This document shows positions 17,719 through 25,587 of a stretch of DNA of 64,000 nucleotides, in pieces. Each line of letters opens with the position of its first letter. Within the stretch, counting starts at the first letter, position 1. The position numbers and the translations under genes were made by a program. The notes below the pieces were generated by a model that did no database searches, was not told the origin of the DNA, and saw only the letters and a list, made by a program, of their open reading frames with translations. The stretch is from contig JAJPIG010000021.1 in NCBI GenBank assembly GCA_021324855.1, positions 1 through 64,000 on the forward strand. The letters are read 5' to 3'. This DNA is from Pseudomonadota bacterium. Its GTDB lineage: Bacteria > Desulfobacterota > Binatia > Binatales > Binataceae.

Positions 17719-18567
17719 ATGCGGGTGGGAGTAGGATTGCCCAGCGGCGTCCCGGGCGTTGACGGCCGCACAATTATCGATTGGGCCCGGCGCGCCGAGC
17801 AAGGCCCGTTCACGAGTCTCGCGGTGATCGACCGTTACGTTTATGACTCGTATGACTCGCTAACCTCGCTGGCGGCCGCGGCTGCGGTGACCAATCGGGT
17901 CAGGCTCGCGACGACGATCGTCATCGGGCCGCTTCGCAATACCGCGACCTTGGCGAAAATCGCCGCGAGTGTCGATGGACTCTCCGGCGGACGCCTGGTG
18001 CTCGGAATGGCGGTCGGCGCGCGCGAGGACGATTACCGCGCCGCCGGCGTCGACTACCGGCATCGCGGCCGCATCCTGACCGAGCAGCTCGCGTCGCTGC
18101 GCAAGCTCTGGGGAAGCGGGACGATCGGTCCGCGGCCGGTCCGGCGCGGCGGCCCCGAAATCCTGGTCGGTGGTCTCAGCGATCAGACGTATCTGCGCGC
18201 CGCGCGTTACGCCGACGGTTACGTGCATGGCGGCGGCCCGCCGCGAGCCTTCAGCCGCGCTGCCGACCGCGCGCGGGCAGCGTGGCGCGATGCCGGCCGT
18301 CCCGGTTTACCGCAGCTCTGGGGGCAGGGTTACTTCGCGTTGGGCGACGATGCGGCCGAGCGCGGCGCGGCCTATCTGAAAGAGTACTACGCGTTTACTG
18401 GACCGTTCGCCGAGAAGATCGCGGCCGGCTTGCTCGCGACCACTCAAAGCGTGATCCAGTACATCCGCGGATACGAAGAGGCCGGATGCGGCGAGCTGGT
18501 CCTCCTCCCGACCATCGCGGAGCCGAGCCAGCTCGACCGGTTGGCTGAGATATGCGCCTCGCTGTAA
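17719..18567 (+). CDS. LLM-class flavin-dependent oxidoreductase
   Basis: A luciferase-like TIM-barrel oxidoreductase using F420 or FMN, 282 residues. Signatures include VGVGLPSG at the N-terminus, VTNRVRLATTIVIGPLRN, SGGRLVLGMAVGAREDDY and a C-terminal VIQYIRGYEEAGCGELVLLP. AGGAAGCAG precedes the ATG. It is the first gene of a seven-gene operon in which the following intervals are 51, -11, 17, 16, 24 and 20 bases. Its reaction in the pathway is unclear; it could reduce or oxygenate an intermediate. Confidence 0.85.
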   Translation: MRVGVGLPSGVPGVDGRTIIDWARRAEQGPFTSLAVIDRYVYDSYDSLTSLAAAAAVTNRVRLATTIVIGPLRNTATLAKIAASVDGLSGGRLVLGMAVGAREDDYRAAGVDYRHRGRILTEQLASLRKLWGSGTIGPRPVRRGGPEILVGGLSDQTYLRAARYADGYVHGGGPPRAFSRAADRARAAWRDAGRPGLPQLWGQGYFALGDDAAERGAAYLKEYYAFTGPFAEKIAAGLLATTQSVIQYIRGYEEAGCGELVLLPTIAEPSQLDRLAEICASL

Positions 18568-18617
18568 CTCTGAATTGAAAAGCGGCATGCACACATGAAG
18601 GACGGTACATCTAGACG

Positions 18618-20807
18618 GTGAAGATCCTGGCTCTGGGCGGCGGCCCTGGCGGCCTCTACAGCGCCTCGCTCATCAAGAAAACCCATCCTGATTGGGATAT
18701 CAGCGTAATCGAGCGCAATCCGCACGATGCGACTTATGGCTGGGGCGTGGTCTTCTCGGATCGTACCCTGTCAACGTTTCGCGAGGCCGACTACCCGAGT
18801 TATCGCGATATAACGAACAAGTTCGTGGTCTGGGACACGATCGAGGTGCGCTACCGCGGCGAGACTATCCGTTGCGGCGGCAACGTCTTCGCCGGCATTT
18901 CGCGCAAGGTCCTGTTGATGCTGCTGCAGGAGCGATGCCGCGAGCTGGGCGTGAAGCTCAAGTTCCTGACTGAAGTGCGCGATGTTGCGGAACTCAAAGG
19001 CTACGATCTCGTGATCGCCGCCGATGGCGTCAACAGTATCGTGCGACGCACGTGGGCCGACGAGTTCCGGCCGTCGATCACGATGGGCAACAGCCGCTTC
19101 GCATGGCTCGGCACGCGCAAAGTCTTCGATGCCTTCACGTTCACCTTCCATCGCAACGAGCACGGCCTGTTTCAGTCGCATATCTATCCGAACGACGGTT
19201 TGGCGAGCACCTTCATCGTGCAGTGTGATCCTGAAACCTGGCGGCGCGCCGGACTAGATCGCGCGACCGAGGCGGAGACGGTCGCCTACTGCGAGCGCGT
19301 ATTCGCCGAGGATCTCAACGGCGAGCCGCTGCTGGCTAACAAATCTGACTGGCTCGCTTTCCCGACAGTGAGCAATCGCACGTGGCGCTACCAGAATATC
19401 GTGCTGCTCGGCGATGCGGCGCATACCGCGGACTTCACCGTCGGTTCGGGCACCAAGATGGCGATGGAGGACGCGATCGCGCTCGCGAACGCGTTCGAGC
19501 GCTACGGCGAGAACATCGACGCCGTCCTGAACGATTACGAACTCGAGCGCCGCCCGGCCATCGAGGGTATCCAGCGCGCCGCAGCCGAGAGCAGTCGCTA
19601 CTTCGAGACCACCACGCGCTACGAATCGTTCGAGCCGATGCAGTTCGTCTATTACCTGCTGACGCGCAGCGGACGCATCTCGTACGACGAACTCCGCCGC
19701 CGCGATTCGAGCTTCGTTGACGCGATGGATCGATGGTTTTACTCGACGACGGCGGGGACGCAGACCACGAACCTGCGGATGATCGCGCCGCCGCCGATGC
19801 TCGCGCCGCTCGCTTTGCGCGATCTTACGCTTGCCAACCGGGTCGTCGCGCCGGTGGTAACGGCCTACGCCGCTCGCGACGGTGTTCCGGACGAGGCCTA
19901 CACCGCCGATCTTCGCGATCTGACGCAGAGCGGCGCGGCGCTGGTGATTACCGACATTCTGGCGATCGCGCCCGACGCGCGCATCACGAGCGGATGTTCG
20001 GGACTTTATCGGCCCGAGCACGCCGCGATGTGGTCGCGGCTCACCAAAATGGTGCACGATAACGGCGCGCGCATCGCCGCCCGGCTGGGCCACGCCGGAC
20101 GCCGCGGCGCAACCCGCCCGCGAAGCGAGGGCCTCGATATTCCGCTGAGCAACGATGGATGGCCTCTGCTCGCACCTTCCGCGATTCCGTTTCTCCCCGA
20201 CGGCCCGGTGCCCAGGGAGATGGACCGCGCGGACATGGAGCGCGTCCGCGATCAATTTGTCCGCACGGCGCAGATGGCCAACGAGGCCGGATTTGATCTC
20301 CTCGAACTTTTCTTTGCGCATGGCTACCTGATTGCCGAATTTCTCTCGCCGCTTACCAACCATCGGCGCGACAGTTACGGCGGTTCGCTCGAAAATCGAA
20401 TGCGGTACGCGCTTGAAATCGTCGATGCGGTCCGCGGCGTATGGCCCGAAAGCAAGCCGCTTGGCGTCGCAATTCCGGCCTGCGACTGGGTGAAGGGCGG
20501 GCTGCAGCCGGAGGACGCCGTCGCGATCGTGCGTGCGATGAAGGAGCGCGGCGTCGATCTTTTCGACGTGCTCGCGGGCCAGACCACGCTCGACTCGCAG
20601 CCGGTCTACGGTCCGTACTTCCTGACCTCGTTCAGCGATCAGATTCGCAACGAGGCGCATGTCGCGACGCTGACGAGCGGCGGCATTACCAGCACCGACC
20701 AGGTCAACAATATTGTCGCGGCCGGGCGCGCCGACCTGTGCATTATGGAGCCGCCGCGTCTGAACGCGCACTATAGAATGATCGGGCTTGCGTCCCATGG
20801 ACGCTGA
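18618..20807 (+). CDS. Bifunctional FAD monooxygenase / old-yellow-enzyme reductase: anthraniloyl- or salicylyl-CoA 5-hydroxylase
   Basis: A 729-residue fusion. The N-terminal part (about 1-370) is a group A flavin monooxygenase with the FAD motif GGGPGG at 8-13 and GDAAHTADFTVGSGTKMAMEDA; the C-terminal part (about 395-729) is an OYE-type NADH:flavin reductase with LANRVVAPVVT, RLGHAGRRG and HGYLIAEFLSPLTNHRRDSYGGSLENR. Such fusions hydroxylate and reduce anthraniloyl-CoA (2-aminobenzoyl-CoA monooxygenase/reductase) or hydroxylate salicylyl-CoA. Translation starts at GTG 18618. It overlaps the SDR gene by 11 bases. The neighbouring ligase, crotonase and RidA favour an amino-substituted substrate. 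Confidence 0.88.
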   Translation: MKILALGGGPGGLYSASLIKKTHPDWDISVIERNPHDATYGWGVVFSDRTLSTFREADYPSYRDITNKFVVWDTIEVRYRGETIRCGGNVFAGISRKVLLMLLQERCRELGVKLKFLTEVRDVAELKGYDLVIAADGVNSIVRRTWADEFRPSITMGNSRFAWLGTRKVFDAFTFTFHRNEHGLFQSHIYPNDGLASTFIVQCDPETWRRAGLDRATEAETVAYCERVFAEDLNGEPLLANKSDWLAFPTVSNRTWRYQNIVLLGDAAHTADFTVGSGTKMAMEDAIALANAFERYGENIDAVLNDYELERRPAIEGIQRAAAESSRYFETTTRYESFEPMQFVYYLLTRSGRISYDELRRRDSSFVDAMDRWFYSTTAGTQTTNLRMIAPPPMLAPLALRDLTLANRVVAPVVTAYAARDGVPDEAYTADLRDLTQSGAALVITDILAIAPDARITSGCSGLYRPEHAAMWSRLTKMVHDNGARIAARLGHAGRRGATRPRSEGLDIPLSNDGWPLLAPSAIPFLPDGPVPREMDRADMERVRDQFVRTAQMANEAGFDLLELFFAHGYLIAEFLSPLTNHRRDSYGGSLENRMRYALEIVDAVRGVWPESKPLGVAIPACDWVKGGLQPEDAVAIVRAMKERGVDLFDVLAGQTTLDSQPVYGPYFLTSFSDQIRNEAHVATLTSGGITSTDQVNNIVAAGRADLCIMEPPRLNAHYRMIGLASHGR

Positions 20808-21585
20808 CGCCGTCCTTGCAGGCAAGCACGCGATCGTGACCGGCGCAGGCCGCGGAATCGGTCGTGCATGCGCGCTCGCGATCGCCCGCGCAGGCGCGAA
20901 CGTCGCAATCGCATCACGAAGCCGCCCCGACCTCGAACAGCTTGCCGCCGAGATCGAAAAGATCGGGGTGCGCGCGCTCGTCACCCCCTGCGACGTGACC
21001 GATCGCGAGCAGGTCGAGCGGATGGCGAAGGAAGCCCTCGATGCATTCGGCGCTCTCGACATTCTCGTGAACAACGCCGGTGCGGCAAAGAGCCAGCCGT
21101 TTCTGAATCATCCCGATGAAATCTGGGATGAGATGATCGCCGCGAACATGACCAGCGTCTACTACGTGACCAAGGCTATTGCGCCCGCGATGGTGAAGCG
21201 GGGGCGCGGCCGGATCATCAACATTGCTTCGACGGCTGCGCACGTCGGCGCGCGCTATGTCGCGGCGTACACGGCGTCCAAGCATGGCGTGCTGGGCTTC
21301 ACCCGTGCGCTTGCGCTCGAACTGGTCGCCCACGGAATCACAGTGAACGCGGTATGTCCCGGTTACGTCGACACCCCGCTCACGCAAATTGCGATCGATA
21401 ACATTGCGAAAGTGACTGGCCGATCACAGGCCGAAGCGCGTGCCGCGCTTGCGCATAAAAGCCCGCAGAATCGCCTGATAACGGCCGGGGAGGTGGCGGA
21501 CGTGGTGGTGTTTCTCGCCCGCGACGCGAGCTTCGGCATCAACGGCCAGGCGATCAATATCGACGGCGGCGCGGTGCAGACCTAG
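20797..21585 (+). CDS. Short-chain dehydrogenase/reductase
   Basis: An NAD(P)-dependent SDR of 262 residues from ATG 20797. The cofactor motif TGAGRGIG is at 15-22, NNAG at 92-95, and the catalytic Ser145, Tyr158 and Lys162 are all present (YTASK). The C-terminus has FGINGQAINIDGG. The start lies inside the last codons of the monooxygenase gene; an in-frame ATG 9 bases earlier is possible. It probably oxidises a hydroxyacyl-CoA formed after ring reduction and hydration. Confidence 0.85.
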   Translation: MDADAVLAGKHAIVTGAGRGIGRACALAIARAGANVAIASRSRPDLEQLAAEIEKIGVRALVTPCDVTDREQVERMAKEALDAFGALDILVNNAGAAKSQPFLNHPDEIWDEMIAANMTSVYYVTKAIAPAMVKRGRGRIINIASTAAHVGARYVAAYTASKHGVLGFTRALALELVAHGITVNAVCPGYVDTPLTQIAIDNIAKVTGRSQAEARAALAHKSPQNRLITAGEVADVVVFLARDASFGINGQAINIDGGAVQT

Positions 21586-21602
21586 GCCGCAAGGAATCAT
21601 CG

Positions 21603-22394
21603 ATGGCTTACGATTTTCTCTACGAAGTTGACGCCGGCGTCGCGTCCATCACGCTCAATCGTCCCGCGGTGCTCAACGCGCTCACATTCGAAATCTATGC
21701 GCAATTGCGCGACTTGTTCGCCGCCCTGCAGCACGACGACAGCGTCAAAGTGGTGTTGATCACCGGCAAGGAGCGCGCCTTCTGCTCGGGCGGCGACGTC
21801 GAGGAGATTATCGCGAAGCTGCTCAAATTCGACGCGCGAGGCCATCTCGATTTTACCCGCATGACCGGCGCGGTGGTGCGCAACATGCGGACGCTCGGCA
21901 AACCGATTATCGCGGCGGTCAACGGTATGGCGGCGGGAGCGGGCGCGGTCATCGCGCTCGGCGCCGACCTGCGAATCCTCTCGGAGAAGGCGCGCTTTGC
22001 ATTCCTTTTTACAAAGGTCGGATTGGCCGGTGCGGACATGGGCGCGGCATACCTGCTGCCGAAGATCGTCGGCCTCGGTCGTGCGCTGGAACTGCTCTTT
22101 TTCGGTGATACGATCGATGCAGCGACGGCCGAGCGTTATGGAATCGCGAACCGCGTGGTGCCGCCGGATCAACTGATGACGACCGCGAACGAATGGGCGC
22201 GCCGGCTCGCCGAGGGGCCCTCGATGGCGCTGGCGGTCACCAAGCATCTGGTGAACAACGAACTCAACATGGACCTCGCGTCGGCGATCGAGAACGAGGC
22301 GCAGGCGCAGGCGCTTTTGATGCGCGGCGAGGACTTCCGCATCTTTTACGAAGCGTTCACCAGCAAGCAGGCGCCGAAATTCAGAGGGCGCTGA
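21603..22394 (+). CDS. Crotonase-family enoyl-CoA hydratase/isomerase
   Basis: A 263-residue crotonase. The CoA/oxyanion segments AFCSGGDVEEI (60-70) and AAVNGMAAGAGAVIALGADLRI (104-125) are clear. The position of the first catalytic Glu of true enoyl-CoA hydratases (rat Glu144) is Phe136 by my alignment, while the second (Glu163) is kept and an Asp145 appears in the GADMGAAYLLP loop, as in PaaG-type isomerases/hydrolases. It might hydrate, isomerise or open a ring intermediate. AAGGAATC lies before the start. Confidence 0.82.
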   Translation: MAYDFLYEVDAGVASITLNRPAVLNALTFEIYAQLRDLFAALQHDDSVKVVLITGKERAFCSGGDVEEIIAKLLKFDARGHLDFTRMTGAVVRNMRTLGKPIIAAVNGMAAGAGAVIALGADLRILSEKARFAFLFTKVGLAGADMGAAYLLPKIVGLGRALELLFFGDTIDAATAERYGIANRVVPPDQLMTTANEWARRLAEGPSMALAVTKHLVNNELNMDLASAIENEAQAQALLMRGEDFRIFYEAFTSKQAPKFRGR

Positions 22395-22410
22395 GGTCGG
22401 CGAGACGAAG

Positions 22411-22818
22411 GTGGAAAAGCGCTTGATCAATCCCGCGAGCCTGCCGCCGCCGCGCGGCTACAACCACGGCATCCTGGTCGACGGCGGCCGCACGCTGTTC
22501 ATCGCGGGCCAGGATGCGAGCGGCGGCGACGGTAGAATCGTGGCGCCCGGCGATCTTATCGCGCAGTTCGAGCAGGTGATGCGCAACCTGAAGGCGGTCG
22601 CCGAAGAGGCGGGCGGTGCGGTAACGGATATTGTTAAGATGACGATCTTCGTCGCGAGCCGCAACGACTACACCTCCCGCCTCAAGGAGCTCGGCCGCGT
22701 TTTCCGGAAGTATTTTGGCGATTATTATCCCGCGATGGCGCTGTTCGAGGTGGGGGGATTTTTCCAGCCCGACGCGCTGGTCGAGATCGAAGCGATCGCA
22801 GTGATCGCGAAGTCTTGA
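22411..22818 (+). CDS. RidA (YjgF) family protein lacking the canonical arginine
   Basis: A 135-residue trimeric-type RidA fold protein begun by GTG 22411. It has the family core GRTLFIAGQDA, QFEQVMRNLKAVAEEAG, VTDIVKMTIFV and VEIEAIAV. The enamine/imine-deaminase Arg105 of RidA (in the segment P-A-R-S) is replaced by Met109 (P-A-M-A). Members of other Rid groups, including 2-aminomuconate deaminases, differ here too. In this operon it may release ammonia from an enamine formed during aminoaryl-CoA breakdown; that is inference. Confidence 0.82.
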   Translation: MEKRLINPASLPPPRGYNHGILVDGGRTLFIAGQDASGGDGRIVAPGDLIAQFEQVMRNLKAVAEEAGGAVTDIVKMTIFVASRNDYTSRLKELGRVFRKYFGDYYPAMALFEVGGFFQPDALVEIEAIAVIAKS

Positions 22819-22842
22819 AATCTTTCCATACAACGGAGCGTC

Positions 22843-24195
22843 ATGATCGATAGCCCATACTGGAACCCCAAAAACGAGACAATGCCGCGCGAGGAGTTGA
22901 AGCGGCTTCAATTATTCAAGCTCAAACGCCTTATCGAATGGGCTTACGAACGCGTGCCGTTCCATCGCCGGCGCTTCGATGCCGCCGGGTTCCAACCCGA
23001 CCAGCTCAAGTCGCTCGATGATTTGCGGCGTATCCCGACGATGACGCGCGATGATTGGGTCACCGCGCAGACCGAAAAGCCGCTCTGGGGCGACCTGATC
23101 GCAACCGAGCCGCGCAACGCGATTCGCTATCATTTGACATCCGGCTCGACCGGCCGCCAGCCGCTCCGCGCGCTCGACAGCACCAAGGACTGGGAGTGGA
23201 TCTCTGAGATGTGGAGCTACGGGTCATGGGGCTTCGGTGTGCGTCCCGATGACGTCGTCTACTTCGCCTTCGGCTATGGTTCGTTCATCGGTTTCTGGGG
23301 GGCGCATTATGCGTGCGAAAAGATCGGCGCGCTGGTAGTCCCTGGCGGCGCGCAGACCACGGAGCGACGAATTGAGCAGATCCTCGAACTTGGCGTAACG
23401 ACCGTCTACTCGACCCCGACCTATGCGCTGCGTCTATGGCAGGAGGCGGTCGAGATGGGCATCGATCTCGCCAAGAGCAAGGTCGAGCGCGTGATCGTGT
23501 CGGGCGAACCGGCCGGGTCGATCCCCGCGATGAAGCGCCAGCTTGAGCATGGCTGGGGCGCCAAATGCGGCGACACCGCCGGGATGACCGAAATCGGGAC
23601 CATCTTCACCTTCGAATGCTCCGAGCAGCCCGGCGGCACGCATATCATCGAAGATCACATGTACGAAGAGGTGATGAACCCAGCGTCGGGCGAGCCCGCG
23701 CCTTACGGCGAGCTTGGCGAGCGCGTAGTGACCTCTTTCGGACGCGGCTTTATTCCGCTGATCCGCTATCGCAGCGGGGACATCGTGATGCGTGTGCCGC
23801 ACAACACCTGCAAGTGCGGACGCACCAGCGACATTTACGACGGCGGCATCCGCGGCCGTTGGGACGACATGAAGCTGATTCGCGGCACCAACGTCTATCC
23901 GCGCGCGGTCGAATCGATTATCCGCGAGTACGATTCGATCGACGAGTTCCAGATCTATGTATGGCGCGACGAGAACAACATCCGCGACGAAATCACGGTG
24001 CGCATCGAGCTCAAGCCCGATCAGCAGGCCGAGTGGGAGGAGGTGCGCGAACGGCTGGGCAAGGACCTTGCCGCCGCGCACGAGGGGCTGCGCTTCAATC
24101 TCGAGCTGATGCCGCAGGGCAGCCTGCCGCGCTACGAACTCAAGGCCAAGCGGCTGGTCGATGCGCGTCCGCAGGCCGGCGGCTTACAGGGATGA
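22843..24195 (+). CDS. Phenylacetate-CoA ligase-type aryl-CoA ligase
   Basis: A 450-residue adenylating CoA ligase of the PaaK family, which activates an aromatic acid to its CoA thioester. Motifs: P-loop HLTSGSTGRQP near 103-113, TPTYALRLW, SGEPAG, GMTEIGTIFTFECSE and the hinge region IRYRSGDIVMR ... CKCGRTSDIYDGGIRGRWDDM, then the C-terminal domain with GTNVYPRAVESII. AACGGAGCGTC precedes the ATG. It is likely the entry enzyme for the pathway of the upstream genes. The exact acid (anthranilate, salicylate or other) cannot be read from sequence. Confidence 0.87.
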   Translation: MIDSPYWNPKNETMPREELKRLQLFKLKRLIEWAYERVPFHRRRFDAAGFQPDQLKSLDDLRRIPTMTRDDWVTAQTEKPLWGDLIATEPRNAIRYHLTSGSTGRQPLRALDSTKDWEWISEMWSYGSWGFGVRPDDVVYFAFGYGSFIGFWGAHYACEKIGALVVPGGAQTTERRIEQILELGVTTVYSTPTYALRLWQEAVEMGIDLAKSKVERVIVSGEPAGSIPAMKRQLEHGWGAKCGDTAGMTEIGTIFTFECSEQPGGTHIIEDHMYEEVMNPASGEPAPYGELGERVVTSFGRGFIPLIRYRSGDIVMRVPHNTCKCGRTSDIYDGGIRGRWDDMKLIRGTNVYPRAVESIIREYDSIDEFQIYVWRDENNIRDEITVRIELKPDQQAEWEEVRERLGKDLAAAHEGLRFNLELMPQGSLPRYELKAKRLVDARPQAGGLQG

Positions 24196-24215
24196 CATCG
24201 CAAAGGGAAAGCACC

Positions 24216-24428
24216 ATGCCCAGAAAGGAAACCGATTTGCTAGGGCACGATTTGAGCGATAACGAGGAGCAGCTTCGCGCCGTCTATCGCGAGCTCAAGC
24301 AGCTCGCTCAGCGGTCCGACCTGCCACCCTGTGCGGCGCGCGGCGTGCGCAAGGCGCTGGCCTGTATGTGGCAGGTGGTCAACGACCTCGACCTTGAGTT
24401 CGAGCAGCTTTACGATGTCGGAGTCTAA
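24216..24428 (+). CDS. Small protein of unknown function in the aryl-CoA operon
   Basis: A 70-residue hydrophilic, largely helical protein (starts MPRKETDLLGHDL, one CAARG motif near 39-43, C-terminus acidic). AAAGGGAAAG precedes the ATG and the start lies 20 bases after the ligase stop, so it is probably translated from the operon mRNA. I do not recognise it. Its 3' end adjoins the amidohydrolase remnant; the antisense reading of its last codons merges with that remnant's inverted piece. Confidence 0.6.
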   Translation: MPRKETDLLGHDLSDNEEQLRAVYRELKQLAQRSDLPPCAARGVRKALACMWQVVNDLDLEFEQLYDVGV

Positions 24429-24431
24429 AAA

Positions 24432-24530
24432 CCGCCCGACCATCCCGACTTGGCTGTCGCCGAGCGCACTGGCGCCTTCGACAGTCGCCATCCGGAGCAG
24501 GTCATCGACAGTGAGGCAGTCGGCGGAGAC
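24432..24530 (-). pseudogene. Inverted fragment of an amidohydrolase gene
   Basis: Read on the minus strand from 24530 downward this segment encodes VSADCLTVDDLLRMATVEGASALG, the block that precedes the C-terminal beta domain in chlorohydrolase/TrzA-type amidohydrolases. The rest of that protein's C-terminus is on the plus strand immediately to the right (24535-24747). No start or stop serves this fragment alone. Confidence 0.7.
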
Positions 24531-24534
24531 GCTC

Positions 24535-24747
24535 AATTTCACGCCGCTTAACGAGTTCGTTGCGCAACTGGTCTTTTGCGGCCAGCCGCGCAATGTCGAT
24601 ACGGTGATCGTCGATGGTCGCGTGCTCAAGCGCGGCGGCGAACTGGTAGGAGTGGATCGCCAGGTGATTATGGCGAAATGCCGCGGCGCGGCACGCCGGC
24701 TGCTCGAAATCGGGCAGGTCAGCCATCGTCCGCTGCTCGCCTGCTAA
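24535..24747 (+). pseudogene. C-terminal remnant of an amidohydrolase
   Basis: This plus-strand frame encodes TPLNEFVAQLVFCG, then NVDTVIVDGRVLKRGGELV and a helical tail ending at TAA 24747, the usual C-terminus of metal-dependent amidohydrolases (chlorohydrolase/deaminase group). The catalytic N-terminal two-thirds, with all metal ligands, are absent, so it cannot be a functional enzyme. The preceding piece of the same protein is inverted at 24432-24530. Confidence 0.75.
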
Positions 24748-24765
24748 CCAATGGAGGAATCCATC

Positions 24766-25587
24766 ATGGCATCGCTACATTACATGAAAGGGTCGCCGAA
24801 GATCGCCTACGAGCGCGAGGGCAGCGGTCCGCTGGTAGTTTTCATGCACGGAATCGGTGGAAATCGCGGTAACTGGACCGATCAGCTTGCATACTTCGGT
24901 CGCCGCTACTGCGCGGTCGCGTGGGATGCGCGCGGCTACGGGGCGAGCGACGACTCGCCCACGACGCTCAAGTTTACGGACTATGCCGACGATCTGCGCC
25001 GCTTGCTCGACCATCTCGGCGCGCGCAAGGCGCACGTGGTCGGGCTTTCGATGGGCGGGATGATCGCGCAGGATTTCCATGCGCGCTACGCCGACCGGAT
25101 CGCGACTTTGGCGCTGGTCGATACAAACCTCGGGATGGGGATGCAGCCCGAGGAATTCAAGCGCGAATTCCTCGCGCGCCGTCTGACGCCGCTCGAGCAG
25201 GGAATGACGCCCAAGGATACCGCCGCACAGAATGCGAAGGCGCTGGTTTCGCCGCGGACGCCGGACGAGTTGGTCGCGAAGCTCCGCGCCTCGCTCTCGG
25301 CTTTGCGAACGGAGCCTTATAAGCAGGCGGTGCGCGCGATTCTTTCGACCGATTTCCGTGCCAGCAACAAATCCATCAAGGTTCCGACCATCGTGATCGT
25401 CGGTGAGGACGATCCGCTGACCACACCGGCGCAGGCCGACGCCTTGGCGGCGACGATTTCCGGCGCCGAGAAGGCGGTCATCGAGCACGCGGGTCATCTG
25501 AGCAACCTCGAGCAGGCCGACCGTTTTAACGCTGTGCTCGGCGCGTTCCTCGATCGCCATGCCGATGCGGCGTCGCGCGTGAACTAG
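24766..25587 (+). CDS. Alpha/beta hydrolase
   Basis: A 273-residue alpha/beta-hydrolase, similar to 3-oxoadipate enol-lactonases and ring-cleavage-product hydrolases. The nucleophile elbow is GLSMGG with Ser95, the oxyanion region is FMHGIGGNRGNW, the acid is probably in VGEDDPLTTPAQ and the base His in EHAGHLSNLEQ. I use the ATG at 24766, since the earlier ATG at 24751 sits in the ribosome site TGGAGGAAT. It converges with the Rieske gene, overlapping by 4 bases. Confidence 0.85.
   Translation: MASLHYMKGSPKIAYEREGSGPLVVFMHGIGGNRGNWTDQLAYFGRRYCAVAWDARGYGASDDSPTTLKFTDYADDLRRLLDHLGARKAHVVGLSMGGMIAQDFHARYADRIATLALVDTNLGMGMQPEEFKREFLARRLTPLEQGMTPKDTAAQNAKALVSPRTPDELVAKLRASLSALRTEPYKQAVRAILSTDFRASNKSIKVPTIVIVGEDDPLTTPAQADALAATISGAEKAVIEHAGHLSNLEQADRFNAVLGAFLDRHADAASRVN

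Noticed and set aside
19254-21074. A 606-residue minus-strand frame
   Set aside because: It is the antisense of the hydroxylase and SDR genes, which have clear catalytic motifs.
24331-24534. Treating the whole 24331-24747 plus frame as one intact gene
   Set aside because: The part before 24535 has no amidohydrolase similarity on the plus strand and overlaps the small gene at 24216; only the C-terminal block is real.
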